A stretch of 64,000 nucleotides of DNA from Seriola aureovittata (taxonomy: Eukaryota > Chordata > Actinopteri > Carangiformes > Carangidae), in NCBI RefSeq assembly GCF_021018895.1, contig NC_079382.1, positions 18,437,501 to 18,501,500 of the forward strand, in the 5' to 3' direction. Positions 52,631-64,000 of the stretch are shown one piece after another (the first letter of the stretch is position 1; each line of letters starts with the position of its first letter). Below the pieces are notes generated by a model, which did no database searches, was not told where the DNA came from, and saw only the letters and a list, made by a program, of their open reading frames with translations. A program made the translations under genes and the position numbers.

Positions 52631-53240
52631 TCTAAAGATCATTAACCATGCTATATCTTACTTATTTGAACGTATGTTTTTATATTCTATAGGGTGTTAT
52701 GTGCCCGACTACTTATTGGCCAGGTGTAGTAAGTTTCCACTGCTTGCCTAGCAACCTCACCATGACAACGAAAACTCCAGGAACTCTCATCCAAGCATTT
52801 GTCATTTTGTTTTGACACCGTAGTTGTGTCCCCATGATCTGTATCCTTCGGAGGGACGCGGTCTACGAATGCTGCCATAGACCACGGTAGCCAAACTGAA
52901 ATGAGACGGTCTGGCCTACGGAGGATTTTTTCGTTTTTGCATCCGAAGCTGTGCCCGCCGATTCTGTTGCCTAGCAACCTTGACACATAACTAACCAGGC
53001 CGGATTTGAAGGAACCTTCAAAATGGGGCAGTCTAGTCGCGTCGCCGTGACACAATCGGTCTTCAAGTGCAGCCTCCGAGGAATGCAGCCCCTGAATTGT
53101 GACACAGCTAAACACTGTAGACAGAGGTAATCAGCTAGCCTGGCTCTACCCATAAGTAGAAAACTGCTTGCATAGCAACCTCACCATGACAACAAGACTG
53201 CCCAAACTCCCAGCCAAACATTCATTTTGTTTTTGACACA
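52585..53240. repeat. Direct-repeat composite element
   Basis: Two modules occur twice in order: TGTAGACAGAGG...TAGCCTGGCTC-ACCCATA (52588-52626 and 53117-53155) and TAGCAACCTCACCATGACAA...CATTTTGTTTTTGACA-like (52749-52815 and 53174-53239). Between them are CCGAAGCTGTGCCCGCCG and GGAACCTTCAAAATGGGGCA blocks of repeat character. The 142-codon minus-strand frame across it looks repeat-derived and is not called a gene. Confidence 0.5.
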
Positions 53241-53998
53241 TTTAAGTTTACTTTGAGTGGCAAAGCAGAGAGGGATGTGCACCATTGTTCACCAAGAGCG
53301 TGGCGGTCTGTCTCTCTCTCACCACTCACAGTAAGTGTCAGTTGTCTAGATGTAACTAGACCTTAACCCCCACGTGTTTGCCATGACCACAAGCATGTGA
53401 GAGAAAAGTGGGCTGCTGTTCTTTGTGAGATTTCCTCCATTTTTTCCCGTTAAAGCTTTTCTTGGGGAGTTTGTCTGATTCATGTGCACATCACCTCTGT
53501 TGGACTCCAGCTTGTGAGTGTATGTGCATTATTAACTCCCCGTTTACTGACACCCCCTCCCCCCACACATCCGCCCCAAACACACACATACACTCATACA
53601 CCTGGTCCCCTGACAGCCAGTTGTTATTAGCTCTGTTTATTGTTGGAGGCAAGCTTGGGTCATACCGCTTACAGACACATAAACACTGAGGCAGGACCTG
53701 ACAAAGGGAGGAGGGGTGTCACGGCAGGAGGTCAGACACGAGACAAGAGCATCAATCGCAGACATAAAGACAGTTCAACTCAGTGAGAGGAGACAACTTT
53801 GACCGATACGTGTACATTTTCAAAACTGTTCATGCCATTTTTCCAGTGTGAAAATGTTTAGAGCTGCACCTGATTGACTGACTCTGTTAAATATGAAATC
53901 CTGCTGGCGTCATGATTTCACAGCTTTTACATGCGTTTAGTTTGATACTAAGAAATGAATCCACATCGACTGATAATAGCAGTTTTTTAAGGTTAAGG

Positions 53999-54103
53999 TA
54001 ATTAGCGACTCTAAATTGCGAGTATGTGAATGAGCGTGAATGGTTGCAGCCCTGAAAGGACAAGCTGTGTGGCTAATGAATGAATGAATGCATGAATAAA
54101 AGT
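53999..54103 (+). mobile_element. 3' tail of a SINE/LINE (L2-like) element
   Basis: GACTCTAAATTGCGAGTATG, GTGAATGAGCGTGAATGGTT, CCCTGAAAGGACAAGC and an ATGA repeat tail (54078-54090) resemble the shared tail of fish L2-type LINEs and SINEs. An internal part is missing compared with the usual form. Confidence 0.45.
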
Positions 54104-54887
54104 TTGCGTTCAAAAGTTCAAAGGGGATATTTTCTTCTTTAAAGAGCGCTTTAAAATAGGAATAAAAAATAATAGTGGAAAAACATCAATCTGTCGAAAA
54201 GTAAAACGAAGTTATTATTATCTATTAAACAAAATCCTTGCCGCCACAGAGGCCATACTGCACGATGCTGTGGTTGGTTTCATCTTCACTATAGTAACTA
54301 CAAAACAACTTTTTTCCCCCCGTCAGGTTTCAAATGTAATGCAGTTCGAGGAGACATTTCAATGCTCATGGACAAGGCACTAAATTATTTATTAAGAAAA
54401 GTTTTGGAGACTCTGCTGCACGTAACGGTTCCTGCAGATCCTGCGGTCAATACTGCAGGAGGGCATGTGTTTTTCATTCAGCGATAGTTTGACTCTCCTG
54501 GTCATCCCCAAATCAGTGCGCCCTCCACATTGTGTTGGGTGTTTCGACCCATGTGTGCAAGTAGTAATGAAATCATTTCTGCAAACTGGGATACTGTCAG
54601 GATTAACCTTGTGCTAAATTTTAACTTTGATCTGGAAATCACATCTGATCAACAAGCACATACTACCCACTCTGTTTCATCCTGATGCGCATCTATGATG
54701 TAAATTCACGGCAGACACAAAAAGGTGCGATCAAAGATTTGGAAAAGCCGACAGTCCGGAGGAAAGATAAAAATGAGCGAGGCTGATGTGTTATAGAAGA
54801 GGAGGAGGAGGAGGAAAACAAACCGTATTGTCTGTTGGTTGTTCCAGATAAAAACGAAAATTCTGCTTTGGCTCACAGACTGAGACA

Positions 54888-54891
<4 letters not shown>

Positions 54892-54947
<56 letters not shown>
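54892..54947 (+). repeat. (GA)n, 56 bp
   Basis: Perfect GA array; a second one of about 40 bp lies at 55079-55118. Confidence 0.94.
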
Positions 54948-54951
<4 letters not shown>

Positions 54952-55075
54952 CTCAGGGCGATTGAGGTCTCTGTTCAGTGTCTGAACAAAATGCCTAGTC
55001 TGATCGAGTGAGCAAGGCCATGAACCAACCATCCACCCCTATAACATCCAGCCCACCCTCATAACACTTCTGTGT

Positions 55076-55078
<3 letters not shown>

Positions 55079-55118
<40 letters not shown>
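55079..55118 (+). repeat. (GA)n, 40 bp
   Basis: Perfect GA array running into a short TG stretch; an AT array follows at 55310-55332. Confidence 0.94.
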
Positions 55119-55120
<2 letters not shown>

Positions 55121-55459
55121 TGTGTCTCCTGTATATTTACTTCTCAGTGTGTGAGTGTGTCTCTGTGTGAAGGCTTGACAGATAGTTATAGCCATCAGTT
55201 CTCTGACAGTTCATCTCTCTAAAAATCTGACATACAATATAGTTTGTTAGAATACATATTTAATGCAGAAAACTGACACCCACTGTCTGTTCAAGCTGAA
55301 GGTTTTATTTATATATATATATATATATATATGAATATAAGGCTCATTATTTTTGTTTTCACAAGAAAAACAAATATTAAAACAAAAATCTAATAAAAAA
55401 AAATACAATTTTCAACTAGTTTGACAAGACATTTTTTGACAGTACCCTTATCTCCTCGT

Positions 55460-55832
55460 ACATCTCTTGCCAAGAGTCAGATGAGAGGATCGATATCACT
55501 CACAACACAGTAAATTTGATCTACAACCAGGTGCTAGTTGGCTTAGCTAAGCTTAGCATAAAGACTGGAAACACAAGGAAAAAGCTACAGATGAAACAAA
55601 CAAGATATATTGTTAAATAGTGAGCTTCAGAGTTGCTGCTTAGTGGACTTTATGACTTTCTTGAAAGAGATGTTTCCCCTCGTTACCTATCTTCATGCTT
55701 AGCTAAGATAAGCTAAGCTAACTGGCTGCTGGCTGTAACCTTGTATTTACTGCACAAACATAAATGGTATCAATCTTCTCATCAAACTCGCTGCAAGAGA
55801 GCGCATAAGCAAATTTCCCAAACTGTCCTAAT
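55460..55832. mobile_element. Palindromic (fold-back) MITE, both arms
   Basis: The left arm (55460-55600: CTCTTGCCAAGAGTCAGATG, TTAGCATAAAGACTGGAAAC) is an imperfect inverted copy of the right arm (55690-55832: ATGCTTAGCTAAGATAAGCT, CAATCTTCTCATCAAACTCG). No coding sequence lies between, so it is non-autonomous. A TTAA-type mobiliser is inferred from better-preserved copies. Confidence 0.6.
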
Positions 55833-56213
55833 CTGTTTCTTACGCATGTAGAGAACTTATTTGTTTTACTTTTCGTCTTCACTTTATTACCAGGATCATT
55901 TTCTCAGCTAAAATCATACAAAAAATCTCTGCACAAGCTATGAGCTGCTGCCATTCAATAAAATCCAATATTGGCATTTCAATATTCATATCAGCTGAAC
56001 CAAGTGTGTATCCGTGTTGGGGTGTGTATGAGACAGGGACAAGGAGACAAAGGGGACACGGATGTGGCCCATGGGCTGCTTGGGTTAGTTTGGACGGCAG
56101 CAGCAGGGCATCTCTTGATGCTGAACCAAGAGGACAGGAGGAGGCCCAGCCATGACACTCATCGCATCTGAAGCCCCAATCTGTACTGGTGTCTCCCCAC
56201 CAGTCAACTAGCC

Positions 56214-56214
<1 letters not shown>

Positions 56215-56248
<34 letters not shown>

Positions 56249-56437
56249 CTCTAATCTCTTCTGACAGTGCTCACATTCAGTTAGGCCCCACAGTGCTTGT
56301 GCATGTCACTGACCATAAACAAAACATACACTCCTCTACAGGAGACACGGGGCGTGGATACCCGAGAAATACCACAAGACAGGGGTGTGGGGAGTGTGTG
56401 TTGTAGACGTGTGTGCGAATGCCTATGATGGGTGTCT

Positions 56438-56480
<43 letters not shown>
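56215..56480 (+). repeat. AC and GT arrays in inverted arrangement
   Basis: CA array 56215-56247 and TG array 56441-56480 are 195 bases apart and complementary, so they could pair in a transcript. Confidence 0.85.
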
Positions 56481-56481
<1 letters not shown>

Positions 56482-57533
56482 ATTTGAAGCTTCCAGGGAA
56501 GGAGAACAGATGCCTGCAGGTCATGTCATATCTCTGACATTAGGGCAAAGTCAATGGCAGCCGAGTCAATGGAAACAAAGAGATGTCAAGCAAGCAGCCG
56601 GGCTGAGTGCCGCATGAGGCCAGAATCTCACATTATCTTGTATTCATGGTTCTTCTTTTCCATATTTAGTAGTTTGTTTTTCCAGTAATATAAAGTTTGT
56701 GGAAATGTCGTAAACATCTTGAGCTGCTACTGAACCTCCAAGGGCGGTGACGTTACCCTGAGATTCAGGAATGAGACAACGCAAATACGAGATAAGTACA
56801 GCTTTCACTAACTGATATCACGCTCCAGCTGACGTTCCGTGTGAAAATTAGCCTTAATTATTGACACTCAATGATTGACAGATTTTTAGAAATATATTTA
56901 ATCATCTTAGACATTCAAATTCAAACAGGTTCCTTCGTGACAGGACCACTTCAGGTAAAACCATATCTAGTCAAGTTGAATATGAGAAAGTCACAAAAGG
57001 CATGAAAGGTCCTTAATATGCTTTGGTGAGGTTTATGCTGCGTTCGTATCGTATCAAAGTTACCACAGAGTTTCCTACTTGTAAATAGTATTTGCATCGA
57101 CCTCCAAGTTTTACTATCACTGGGAAAGGCAGATTTTTTTTTTTCCTGAAAGCTTTCACTGTATCTGACTTGGGGCTTTCTAATATGGAAGAAAATCAAA
57201 CCAAATAAACATGGACGCCTTAAATCAGCCAATGTTTTTCAAGCTAATTAAACTCAGATTTAATGGATATAATTTTATCTTGTCAATCATGTGTTTATCC
57301 CTTGTCGCAGTCCACTAACCCTACGATTCTGTACGTCACAATTACAAAACGTAGTATGCCCTATACGTACTTATCCTCAATTTGCATACGTTTGAAAAAT
57401 GCTGCCCCTCCTCTCTGCTCAACAAGCCCCAGCCTTCGTCAACGGGACACAGTCACACCCACGAAAATGACAAAAACTATAGATGCAACGGCTGCTAGTT
57501 AAGCTAGCTTCTAGAGACAATAGCCTGCTGCCG

Positions 57534-57547
57534 CCACAAGAGGGCAG
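57534..57547 (+). promoter_or_regulatory. CTCF-like motif downstream of tfap2b
   Basis: CCACAAGAGGGCAG matches the CTCF core at most positions. It is 12 kb past tfap2b and close to a SINE; CTCF-like sites are sometimes carried by repeats, so its independence is unsure. Confidence 0.35.
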
Positions 57548-57687
57548 TAAGAGACGAATGCACACAGGCAATATCAGATGCTTTACGGGACACAACGCTG
57601 CTCTGAGATCAGATGTAAGGAGAAATATCGCTTCAACTTCAGTATCAATCTAGCCAATGTTTTTAGCTTTGACTGGTCAAGCACTAC

Positions 57688-57778
57688 TTGCCCAGGGACA
57701 TGTGGACTGGAGGAGCCGGGGATCGAACCACCGACCTTCTGATTAGTGGACAACCCGCTCTACCTCCTTAGTTTACTG
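57688..57778 (-). mobile_element. tRNA-derived SINE fragment
   Basis: On the minus strand the sequence has a pol III B box, GGTTCGATCCC (57719-57729), preceded by GGAGGTAGAGCGGG (a worn A-box region) and followed by CGGCTCCTCCAGTCCACATG, the body of a common fish tRNA-type SINE. The 3' part is truncated after CCCTGGGCAA. It is not a tRNA gene: the cloverleaf is broken. Confidence 0.6.
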
Positions 57779-59653
57779 ATGCACAACTTCACCCTCCTTC
57801 AAACTGAATAAACAAAAACACAGAAATGTACCTCTTGTTTGTTAGCAGACCAACAGATTAAAGATTAAAATGACATTTTTAAATGTAATTACCCCACAAG
57901 AGCAGCCAAGGATCATTTTGATGAATGTTTGCTGAGGCAAAGACAAACCTGCACGCTGCGGTTTCACTGAGAAAGTGAGAAAAAATAAAACCAGAGAAAG
58001 CCACACACTTGTTCCAGCGTTCCCACATGTTTATTCAGCCATGTCTTCAGACATTTGGTACAGTCATGACTGTAAGCTACACAATGTAGTTCTAGATTCA
58101 AATTTTGTTCATTTAGATGTTGTGTCTCTCCTTTTGTTCCAGAGTTAAGAAAAATGACATTAAAACTGAAGGAAAAAAGGAAATTATTCTTTTCCTGTTT
58201 AGGAAAAATATTGACACACACACACTCTCCCCTGGGGATGTTTCTCATATTTTTAGCTACTGTCAAAAAATATTACTTTAGATTTTGGTGTTGTGTTTCG
58301 GGTAGATGAGCTTCCAGTTTGCGTCCCTGGAGAAAAAGTTTGAATCCCAATGCGCCTCTTCTTTGGCTGCTGGCTGCTTAGCGAATGGAAACACGGTGAG
58401 ACGTTCCCACCAGAGAAACTGTGGCGTTTACAGACTTGTTTTAAAGTGATTCTAGTTTTACTAAGCGATACAAAGTGGCGTGTGACGGCGGAAAAAAAAG
58501 AAGATGGAATAAACAAAAGATACGAGTTGGATGTGAAGCAAAAGCGTCATGTAGATGGCATGTACCCTTGGATCAATTATTCAATCCAACACGTGATATT
58601 TTCTGATCTGCTGCACCTGGGGTTGAGTTTCTGCTAAAGTTTAGGTGCCAAAACTACTTGGTTAATGTTTCAGAGATTTCACCTTTGTGGTTAATAGAAG
58701 CAAACAATGACTGTTAATTGGGGACGGGAAGCAAACTCCAGGCTGTGTTATTAAAGTCAAACATGTAGAGGCTGCTCAGACTGAGAATAGAACTGTTAAA
58801 TAAATAAATAAATAAAAACACAGGAGTACTTGTTGGTGTGGGGATTTTATAACAGGTGCTGGTGAGAAGATGAAATGTGATCCAGGATGTCTAGTTCAGG
58901 GAGGTAAGACCTGACTGAGAATCATTTTATCCGACACATCAAAGATTCATGACATATTTCCACGGTTCACTTTACAGTCTTCTACGAGGAATACATGATA
59001 ACCTGTATCTGACCTGCCGGTGCAGCGGGATGACAGATGTGTTGCATTACGTTGTGGCAAACGTTTCTTTTTTTTTTGCCTGTTCTGCTTGAAATTAAAA
59101 ATGACATTTGATTATGTTTGTTAAAAACAAATGCAAACAGCTCCACACGTACATGCATATTATCCATAAACACGTAAACTGTGTGGAACATACTGAGCCA
59201 ATAGTTGTGGTAACAAAGCGCTTTAAGATGTTTCTATGGATTTCCTCTATGGATTGCTTTCGAGCGATGCCAGTGGGTCACCGTTACAATCTATTGTGAG
59301 TCCGAGCTGACTGTCCTGCACGAGGGAGCAAGCTCCAAACTTGAGAAAGACACTTGTCAGGTTTTCAAGGTGCAAATGTTTGAGAGTCAAAACACAGCGT
59401 TCTGCTGGAGTATTTCTCTAAGAGCCTGGAAACGGACAAATCACTGTTAAAATGAATGTAATATTTTAGTCATGTCATGAATTGTCTAGTTATGTCTGTT
59501 TGTTATTTGCTGCTGATACAGAGCAAATGTTCTGAGCCCAGAGAAACAGTTGGTGTCTAGTAATAATCAAGTCACCTGGGAATGACTTCTTACTCCCTTT
59601 TTTTCTAGTGATTTCATCACTGTACGTGTCTGAATACAAAACTGCTTTACCCG

Positions 59654-60021
59654 TTAAAGGAACCATTTTAAAGTTTTGCTATTGCTACATAGCGATTGTT
59701 AGCATTAACAGCTGTTTACTGGCCAGCCGTGCCAAGAGCTTCAACCATCGTTGAGCAGCTGCTTCTTATAAAGGTAGCCTGGACACTACAGGGACTCGGT
59801 ATCAGAAAGCGACGAGACAGTCCGGCTGGAGCGAGGCTAGCTGGTTAGCATGCTAACTTCAGTAGAAGAAAAGACATGACAGAAAAAGAAGCAAAACTCT
59901 TGGTGAGTAAAGGAATGAAGCTTAATGCTGAACTCGTTTCTTCTCGACTCGTCAGTAAACAGCTGCTAATGCTAACGTTAGCTATGTTCCAATAGCAAAA
60001 TTTACATACAGGTTCTTTAAA
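59654..60021. mobile_element. MITE with ~67-bp terminal inverted repeats and TTAA ends
   Basis: The left end (TTAAAGGAACC ... GTTTTGCTATTG ... AGCTGTTTACTG, 59654-59721) is repeated inverted at the right end (CAGTAAACAGCTG ... CAATAGCAAAA ... GGTTCTTTAA, 59953-60021). TTAA at both borders suggests a piggyBac-type target site. The 230-bp interior has no ORF of note. Confidence 0.65.
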
Positions 60022-60214
60022 TAATGTATGTTCCAGCTTCATCACTGCCGTCATTCAGCGAAAACGGCCCTGTCTGTTACTCCGATAACTTTTTGGACTT
60101 TTTAACCACCTTGTTCCAAAACTCTGCTCTACCTCTCAAGAAGTGTGCGGAAAATCCTGCAGCACTAATGCACAGAGGAGAAACTGGTTTTAGATTACTT
60201 TTATAAGTCAGTGC

Positions 60215-60252
60215 GCACACACACACACACACATACACACACACACACACAC
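60215..60252 (+). repeat. (AC)n, 38 bp
   Basis: AC array with one AT break. Confidence 0.9.
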
Positions 60253-60513
60253 ATGCATACACAACTAACAGACTGAGTATGATTGACAGCTCTGACCTGA
60301 ATGTGCACACATGGTTACTTCCCTCAAGCTACAAGCAAGCGCACACACAGACACACAGATACACATGCTGCTGTACACAGTAATAACGACAATGATACAT
60401 ATTCTTACCCATATGCATTCATATGTCCAATGACAAAACCATTAACTGTGAGTGCATATATGTATGCACTATATAATGTATACTATGCATGTATGTATAT
60501 ATGCATCTATGTT

Positions 60514-60515
<2 letters not shown>

Positions 60516-60547
<32 letters not shown>
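60516..60547 (+). repeat. (AT)n, 32 bp
   Basis: TA array preceded by TATG-rich DNA from 60450. Confidence 0.92.
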
Positions 60548-60550
<3 letters not shown>

Positions 60551-60863
60551 TTCATTGTGCCTGCAGCTATGAGCAGCATTACTTCCAGTTTATTTTGGTC
60601 TGTGAGGATGAAGAATTTATTCATTTCCTATTTTTGTGTCATGCAATCATAATACATGTACAGTATTCTACATAAAGCCCAGATACATTCACTTTCCATT
60701 TCAACAATTTTAAACTCCAAAAGTCCAAAATTCTTCTTTCTTGACTAAATCCCATCAACATTATAAAACCTATATGGTATGAAAAGTTAAAGTGCTAACA
60801 CCTGATGACCTCTATATTTTTATACAGTCAGTATTGGATGAGTTTCTATATGTTGCTGCTTTT

Positions 60864-60868
<5 letters not shown>

Positions 60869-60919
<51 letters not shown>
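60869..60919 (+). repeat. (GT)n, 51 bp
   Basis: Perfect GT array. Confidence 0.94.
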
Positions 60920-60920
<1 letters not shown>

Positions 60921-62280
60921 CTGGCTCAGTATTGTATCCGGTTTCAACAACCTTTTTAAAAGCCGTCTCATTTGCTGCCAGGGACTTTAAATTAACACAG
61001 CCTATAGACTTGATTTCACTTTCCTCATATCCATTTTGACATTTAGAAGACTCAGTCACCCTCTGGTTTTATGGTGAAGGCAGGGCTCTGTCTGTTCACA
61101 TTAAAAGCACTTGACCATGCCTGAACTTACGTCATGCGACTGGTAAATGTTCATCTTTTTGTTAGTGGAATCACGTTCCTGTGACCCTCACAATTATTAG
61201 ACACGTGTTGCAAAAGTTAATGGTTGGGTTGAGGTTTGATACGTGGTGTCATTGCAGTTGAAGCTCTTTAAAGCCAGGAATAATCTCATGAAAAGGGCAA
61301 AGGGCAATGTGTTAGCTCGTCGTAACACTCTCTGATTTACCCACTCTGTCGGTAGCACTCAGCCTATTGGTTCCTACTGAAAATGTGAACTTTAAAAACA
61401 GGATACTGGACACTGTACTTTTATTTTCAAACATTAGTCAAACAGGGAGAAATAATACATTTTTTTGGAGGGACTATTTTCAGCCATGGATGGATACACA
61501 TTTGCTGTGCTAGGAAGTATTAATGGCAGGACAGTGTAAGTGGGATTGACTCAGAATAAACTACATATTCATCACTCAGTGCAACAGTGTAGTTCACACA
61601 TACTGTATACGGCCATACTAAGTCAGGACTGAGGGTTGTTGTGCAGTCGGAGCATCGTTTCTCTCAGATCCTCTCTAAAATGAGCCAGAGGCGAGTCGAA
61701 GTGAGTGTTAACAAGAGGAATACCAGCAGCTTCCAGCACTGAGCTTCAACTTGCCCACTGGAGCCAACAGTGGGCGAATACTCATCGCTGCTCACGTAAT
61801 CATTCTGACTTCAGCGTGGTAGATCCGAGGGGTTGTTCTTATGACCTGCAGGGCTGCACAGCGACGACTACAGTGGCTTGTTTGGATCATGTGAACTGGA
61901 AGGACGAGGAAGTATTTTCTAGTTTTTTTATTTCTAATGTATTATTTTCAGAGGAGGGGATGTGTGCACCCATCTTTCACGTTTTTCCGCCTCAGCTTCA
62001 GTAGTTATTTAAATTAGCTTTTAATAAGTTTAGGGGATTTAAAGGGGAACAGATGCAAATATTCACTCTATGTATCCCCTTTTTTTTTTTAGGCAAAAAC
62101 TGAGAAAATTATTGCCTCATTATCCTGAAATCACTTTTTAATTTGAATGAATTGACTTAGGCATAAAAAAACACAGTATTACATACCATGTTGTGACTGT
62201 GCAGTGCAAAGTAGTGATAAAGTAATAAAGCAGACGTGCCCTATTTCTAACTTTAAGAACAGTGCAGTGTAGCATCCGAG

Positions 62281-62492
<212 letters not shown>

Positions 62493-62539
62493 ATAGCAAA
62501 GGCGGAGCAGAGAGAAGCAAAGCAGAAAGCGAGAGGAGG

Positions 62540-62720
62540 GCTCACCATCTTCTCCGTTAAGCCTGGCTGACTAATTCTTGCTGCTAATTTGCGTTTGGTT
62601 AATTAACTAATTACTGAGGATGTCTGAGGGCGAGGCTGTCTGTCAGCCTGTATCAGTAATTATTTTCATCGTTTTAATTAGACTCACACTCTCCTAGACT
62701 CAATTTCTCCCCTCCCACCG
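62540..62720 (+). promoter_or_regulatory. Homeodomain-site-rich block near the end of the window
   Basis: Non-repeat segment between two AC arrays, packed with TAATTA-like sites: GGTTAATTAACTAATTACTG, CAGTAATTATTTTC, CGTTTTAATTAGAC. This density is typical of developmental enhancers; the target would presumably be tfap2b, 17 kb upstream. Confidence 0.32.
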
Positions 62721-62743
62721 AACACACACACTCTCACACTCAC

Positions 62744-62769
62744 TCACACACACACACACACACACACAC
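62744..62769 (+). repeat. (CA)n, 26 bp
   Basis: Short array closing the 62.54-62.72 kb homeodomain-site-rich block. Confidence 0.9.
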
Positions 62770-64000
62770 GTACATACAGATAGATACACCCACACACATG
62801 TTCAAGCGTCCTGCACTTTGTAAACAGCCTGACAACAGTACAGTCGCCCTATAACTTCTTCATCTGGTGCGCTGATGTTTAGGATGAAGGTTCAAGATAA
62901 TCTCAGTTTACAACTCAATGAAGTGGTTGATAGAGAATTAGGACTTTCTACTGATGTGCTGATAGGACATCATTATGTGCAGGGTCCTCCCATTGGACAG
63001 GACAGTTAAAGATGCATGCCACTGAAACGTCTCCTCTGTGTGTAGTGAAGAGTTTCTATTGTCTTTAAATAGTTACGGCGGTATAAGCCAAGTCAAGGTG
63101 TTTAAAGCATGAAACTCTGCAAAATAGTTTAGAAATAAGAAAGGACAATATCAGTATGAAGAGGTGGAAGGAGGTCTGCACACAGGAGGCCTCCGGGTGG
63201 AGTCATGTTACGCAAAAAATAAAGCAGATCACATGTTTTGAGATATGAAACTAAAAATATTCCTCCATAAAGAATCACTTAACTGCAGCAGCTTGATCAG
63301 TCATTTACTAAGTTCAGTAGATTTATCCAGACTGACTGCAAACACATGATCAAGTGTAATCTAGGATTTTTAACGCTGTTTTCTTTGCAGCTGCAAAGAA
63401 GATAAGACTAATGAGACTCATGAAGTAGACAGAGACAATTTCCACAAGATCAGCGTCTGGAAAGTTAACACAGCAACAAGTGTTTTGTCTCAGTGATCTG
63501 GTAAGTAAACCATTCACATTACAAAGGAAATTACCCACAATGCAGTGTACTTGACTGGTCAAAGCAGTGAGTTCCTGGATAACTGTGCAGCAAAACTTTT
63601 TTTGCAGTGTTATCATTGGAACAAATGAAGAGACTGAATATTTTTCGCAGTGTTAGTGTCAATCTGAAAACAGTCTAAGGAGAGTTATTGTTCCACGATT
63701 ATCTAAGTTCAGAATCGTCCTCCTAAGACTCACCCGTACAGTGTATTCAATCCAGAAATTACTTTTCTGATTTGTGACCTCTAGGTTAATACCCCCCCAC
63801 CCTGGTCTCCTCCCTAACACATCTCATCTTCGACCTTTGCTACTGAATGTGCACATGGGTCGTCGCTCTACGAGTTGGAACAAACAGTAAGTGCCGTCAC
63901 GTTCTGCGGTGGGGACAGTGTTTCAGAGGCGTCTCCACGCTGATAAGAATAACACCAGTGTGGCGTGTTATCATTTAAAGATCTGTGAAATGGAAAAGCA

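Larger units (their letters stand above)
55833..59653. other. Gene-free DNA with SINE and short arrays
   Basis: Holds the SINE, a CTCF-like motif and the paired CA/TG arrays. Frames such as 55879-56244 and 57964-58266 have no family resemblance. ATAA repeat at 58797-58816. Confidence 0.4.

Noticed and set aside
52687..53115. 142-codon minus-strand frame
   Set aside because: It lies inside a composite dispersed repeat with duplicated modules; no protein family recognised.
57688..57778. Possible tRNA gene on the minus strand
   Set aside because: The B box is good but the A box and acceptor stem are broken and the flank matches a SINE body.

Overview
The window is vertebrate genomic DNA, most likely from a percomorph (spiny-rayed) teleost. 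The evidence is spliced AP-2 genes with GT-AG introns, compact intron and intergenic sizes, dozens of (AC)n, (GA)n and (AT)n microsatellites, and dispersed repeats of kinds familiar from percomorph fish: palindromic TTAA-flanked MITEs with arms rich in TTAGCTTAGC, a tRNA-derived SINE, a Tc1-like remnant and hAT-like ends. There is no bacterial or viral gene content, and most long open frames are CA-repeat artefacts (HTHT or VCVC) or shadows.

Two protein-coding genes are supported, both on the + strand and head to tail. tfap2d (AP-2 delta) has 8 coding exons from 10747 to 25267 and encodes 458 aa. tfap2b (AP-2 beta) has 7 coding exons from 34386 to 45805 and encodes 445 aa. I also see an alternative first coding exon for tfap2b at 36281-36307, matching the MLVH-type exon 1c of TFAP2A and the start of TFAP2E. 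This tandem order is the TFAP2D-TFAP2B pair of other vertebrates, here with only about 9 kb between stop codon and next start.

Layout: 1-10.7 kb is non-coding upstream DNA with repeats, two TATAAAAGG boxes near 8.2 kb and possible enhancers at 5.2-6.06 and 7.17-7.39 kb. 10.7-26.6 kb is tfap2d with its 3' UTR and poly(A) signal at 26590. 26.6-34.3 kb is the spacer, with a MITE-like repeat, a possible conserved block at 28.02-29.2 kb, a 135-bp AC array, a strong CTCF-like motif at 32022 and a Tc1-like remnant near 33.5 kb. 34.3-46.5 kb is tfap2b with poly(A) signal at 46519. 46.5-64 kb is gene-free as far as I can tell, with repeats, MITEs, a SINE and two or three enhancer-like blocks. I found no PKHD1 exons, the neighbour of TFAP2B in mammals.

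Both proteins are nuclear AP-2 transcription factors that bind GCCN3GGC-type sites as dimers through a basic region and helix-span-helix. Their DNA-binding halves are nearly the same and their exon 5 and 6 lengths are identical. Their activation halves differ: tfap2b has the [12 protein letters not shown] motif and an N-terminal SUMO-type VKYE site, and tfap2d has neither. The most notable observations are a 62-nt run identical at every base in exon 4 of both genes (a candidate gene-conversion tract), the unannotated-looking 1c exon of tfap2b, and CA/TG repeats lying directly against several 5' splice sites. I found no new biological system; the novelty lies in how this cluster is arranged and regulated.
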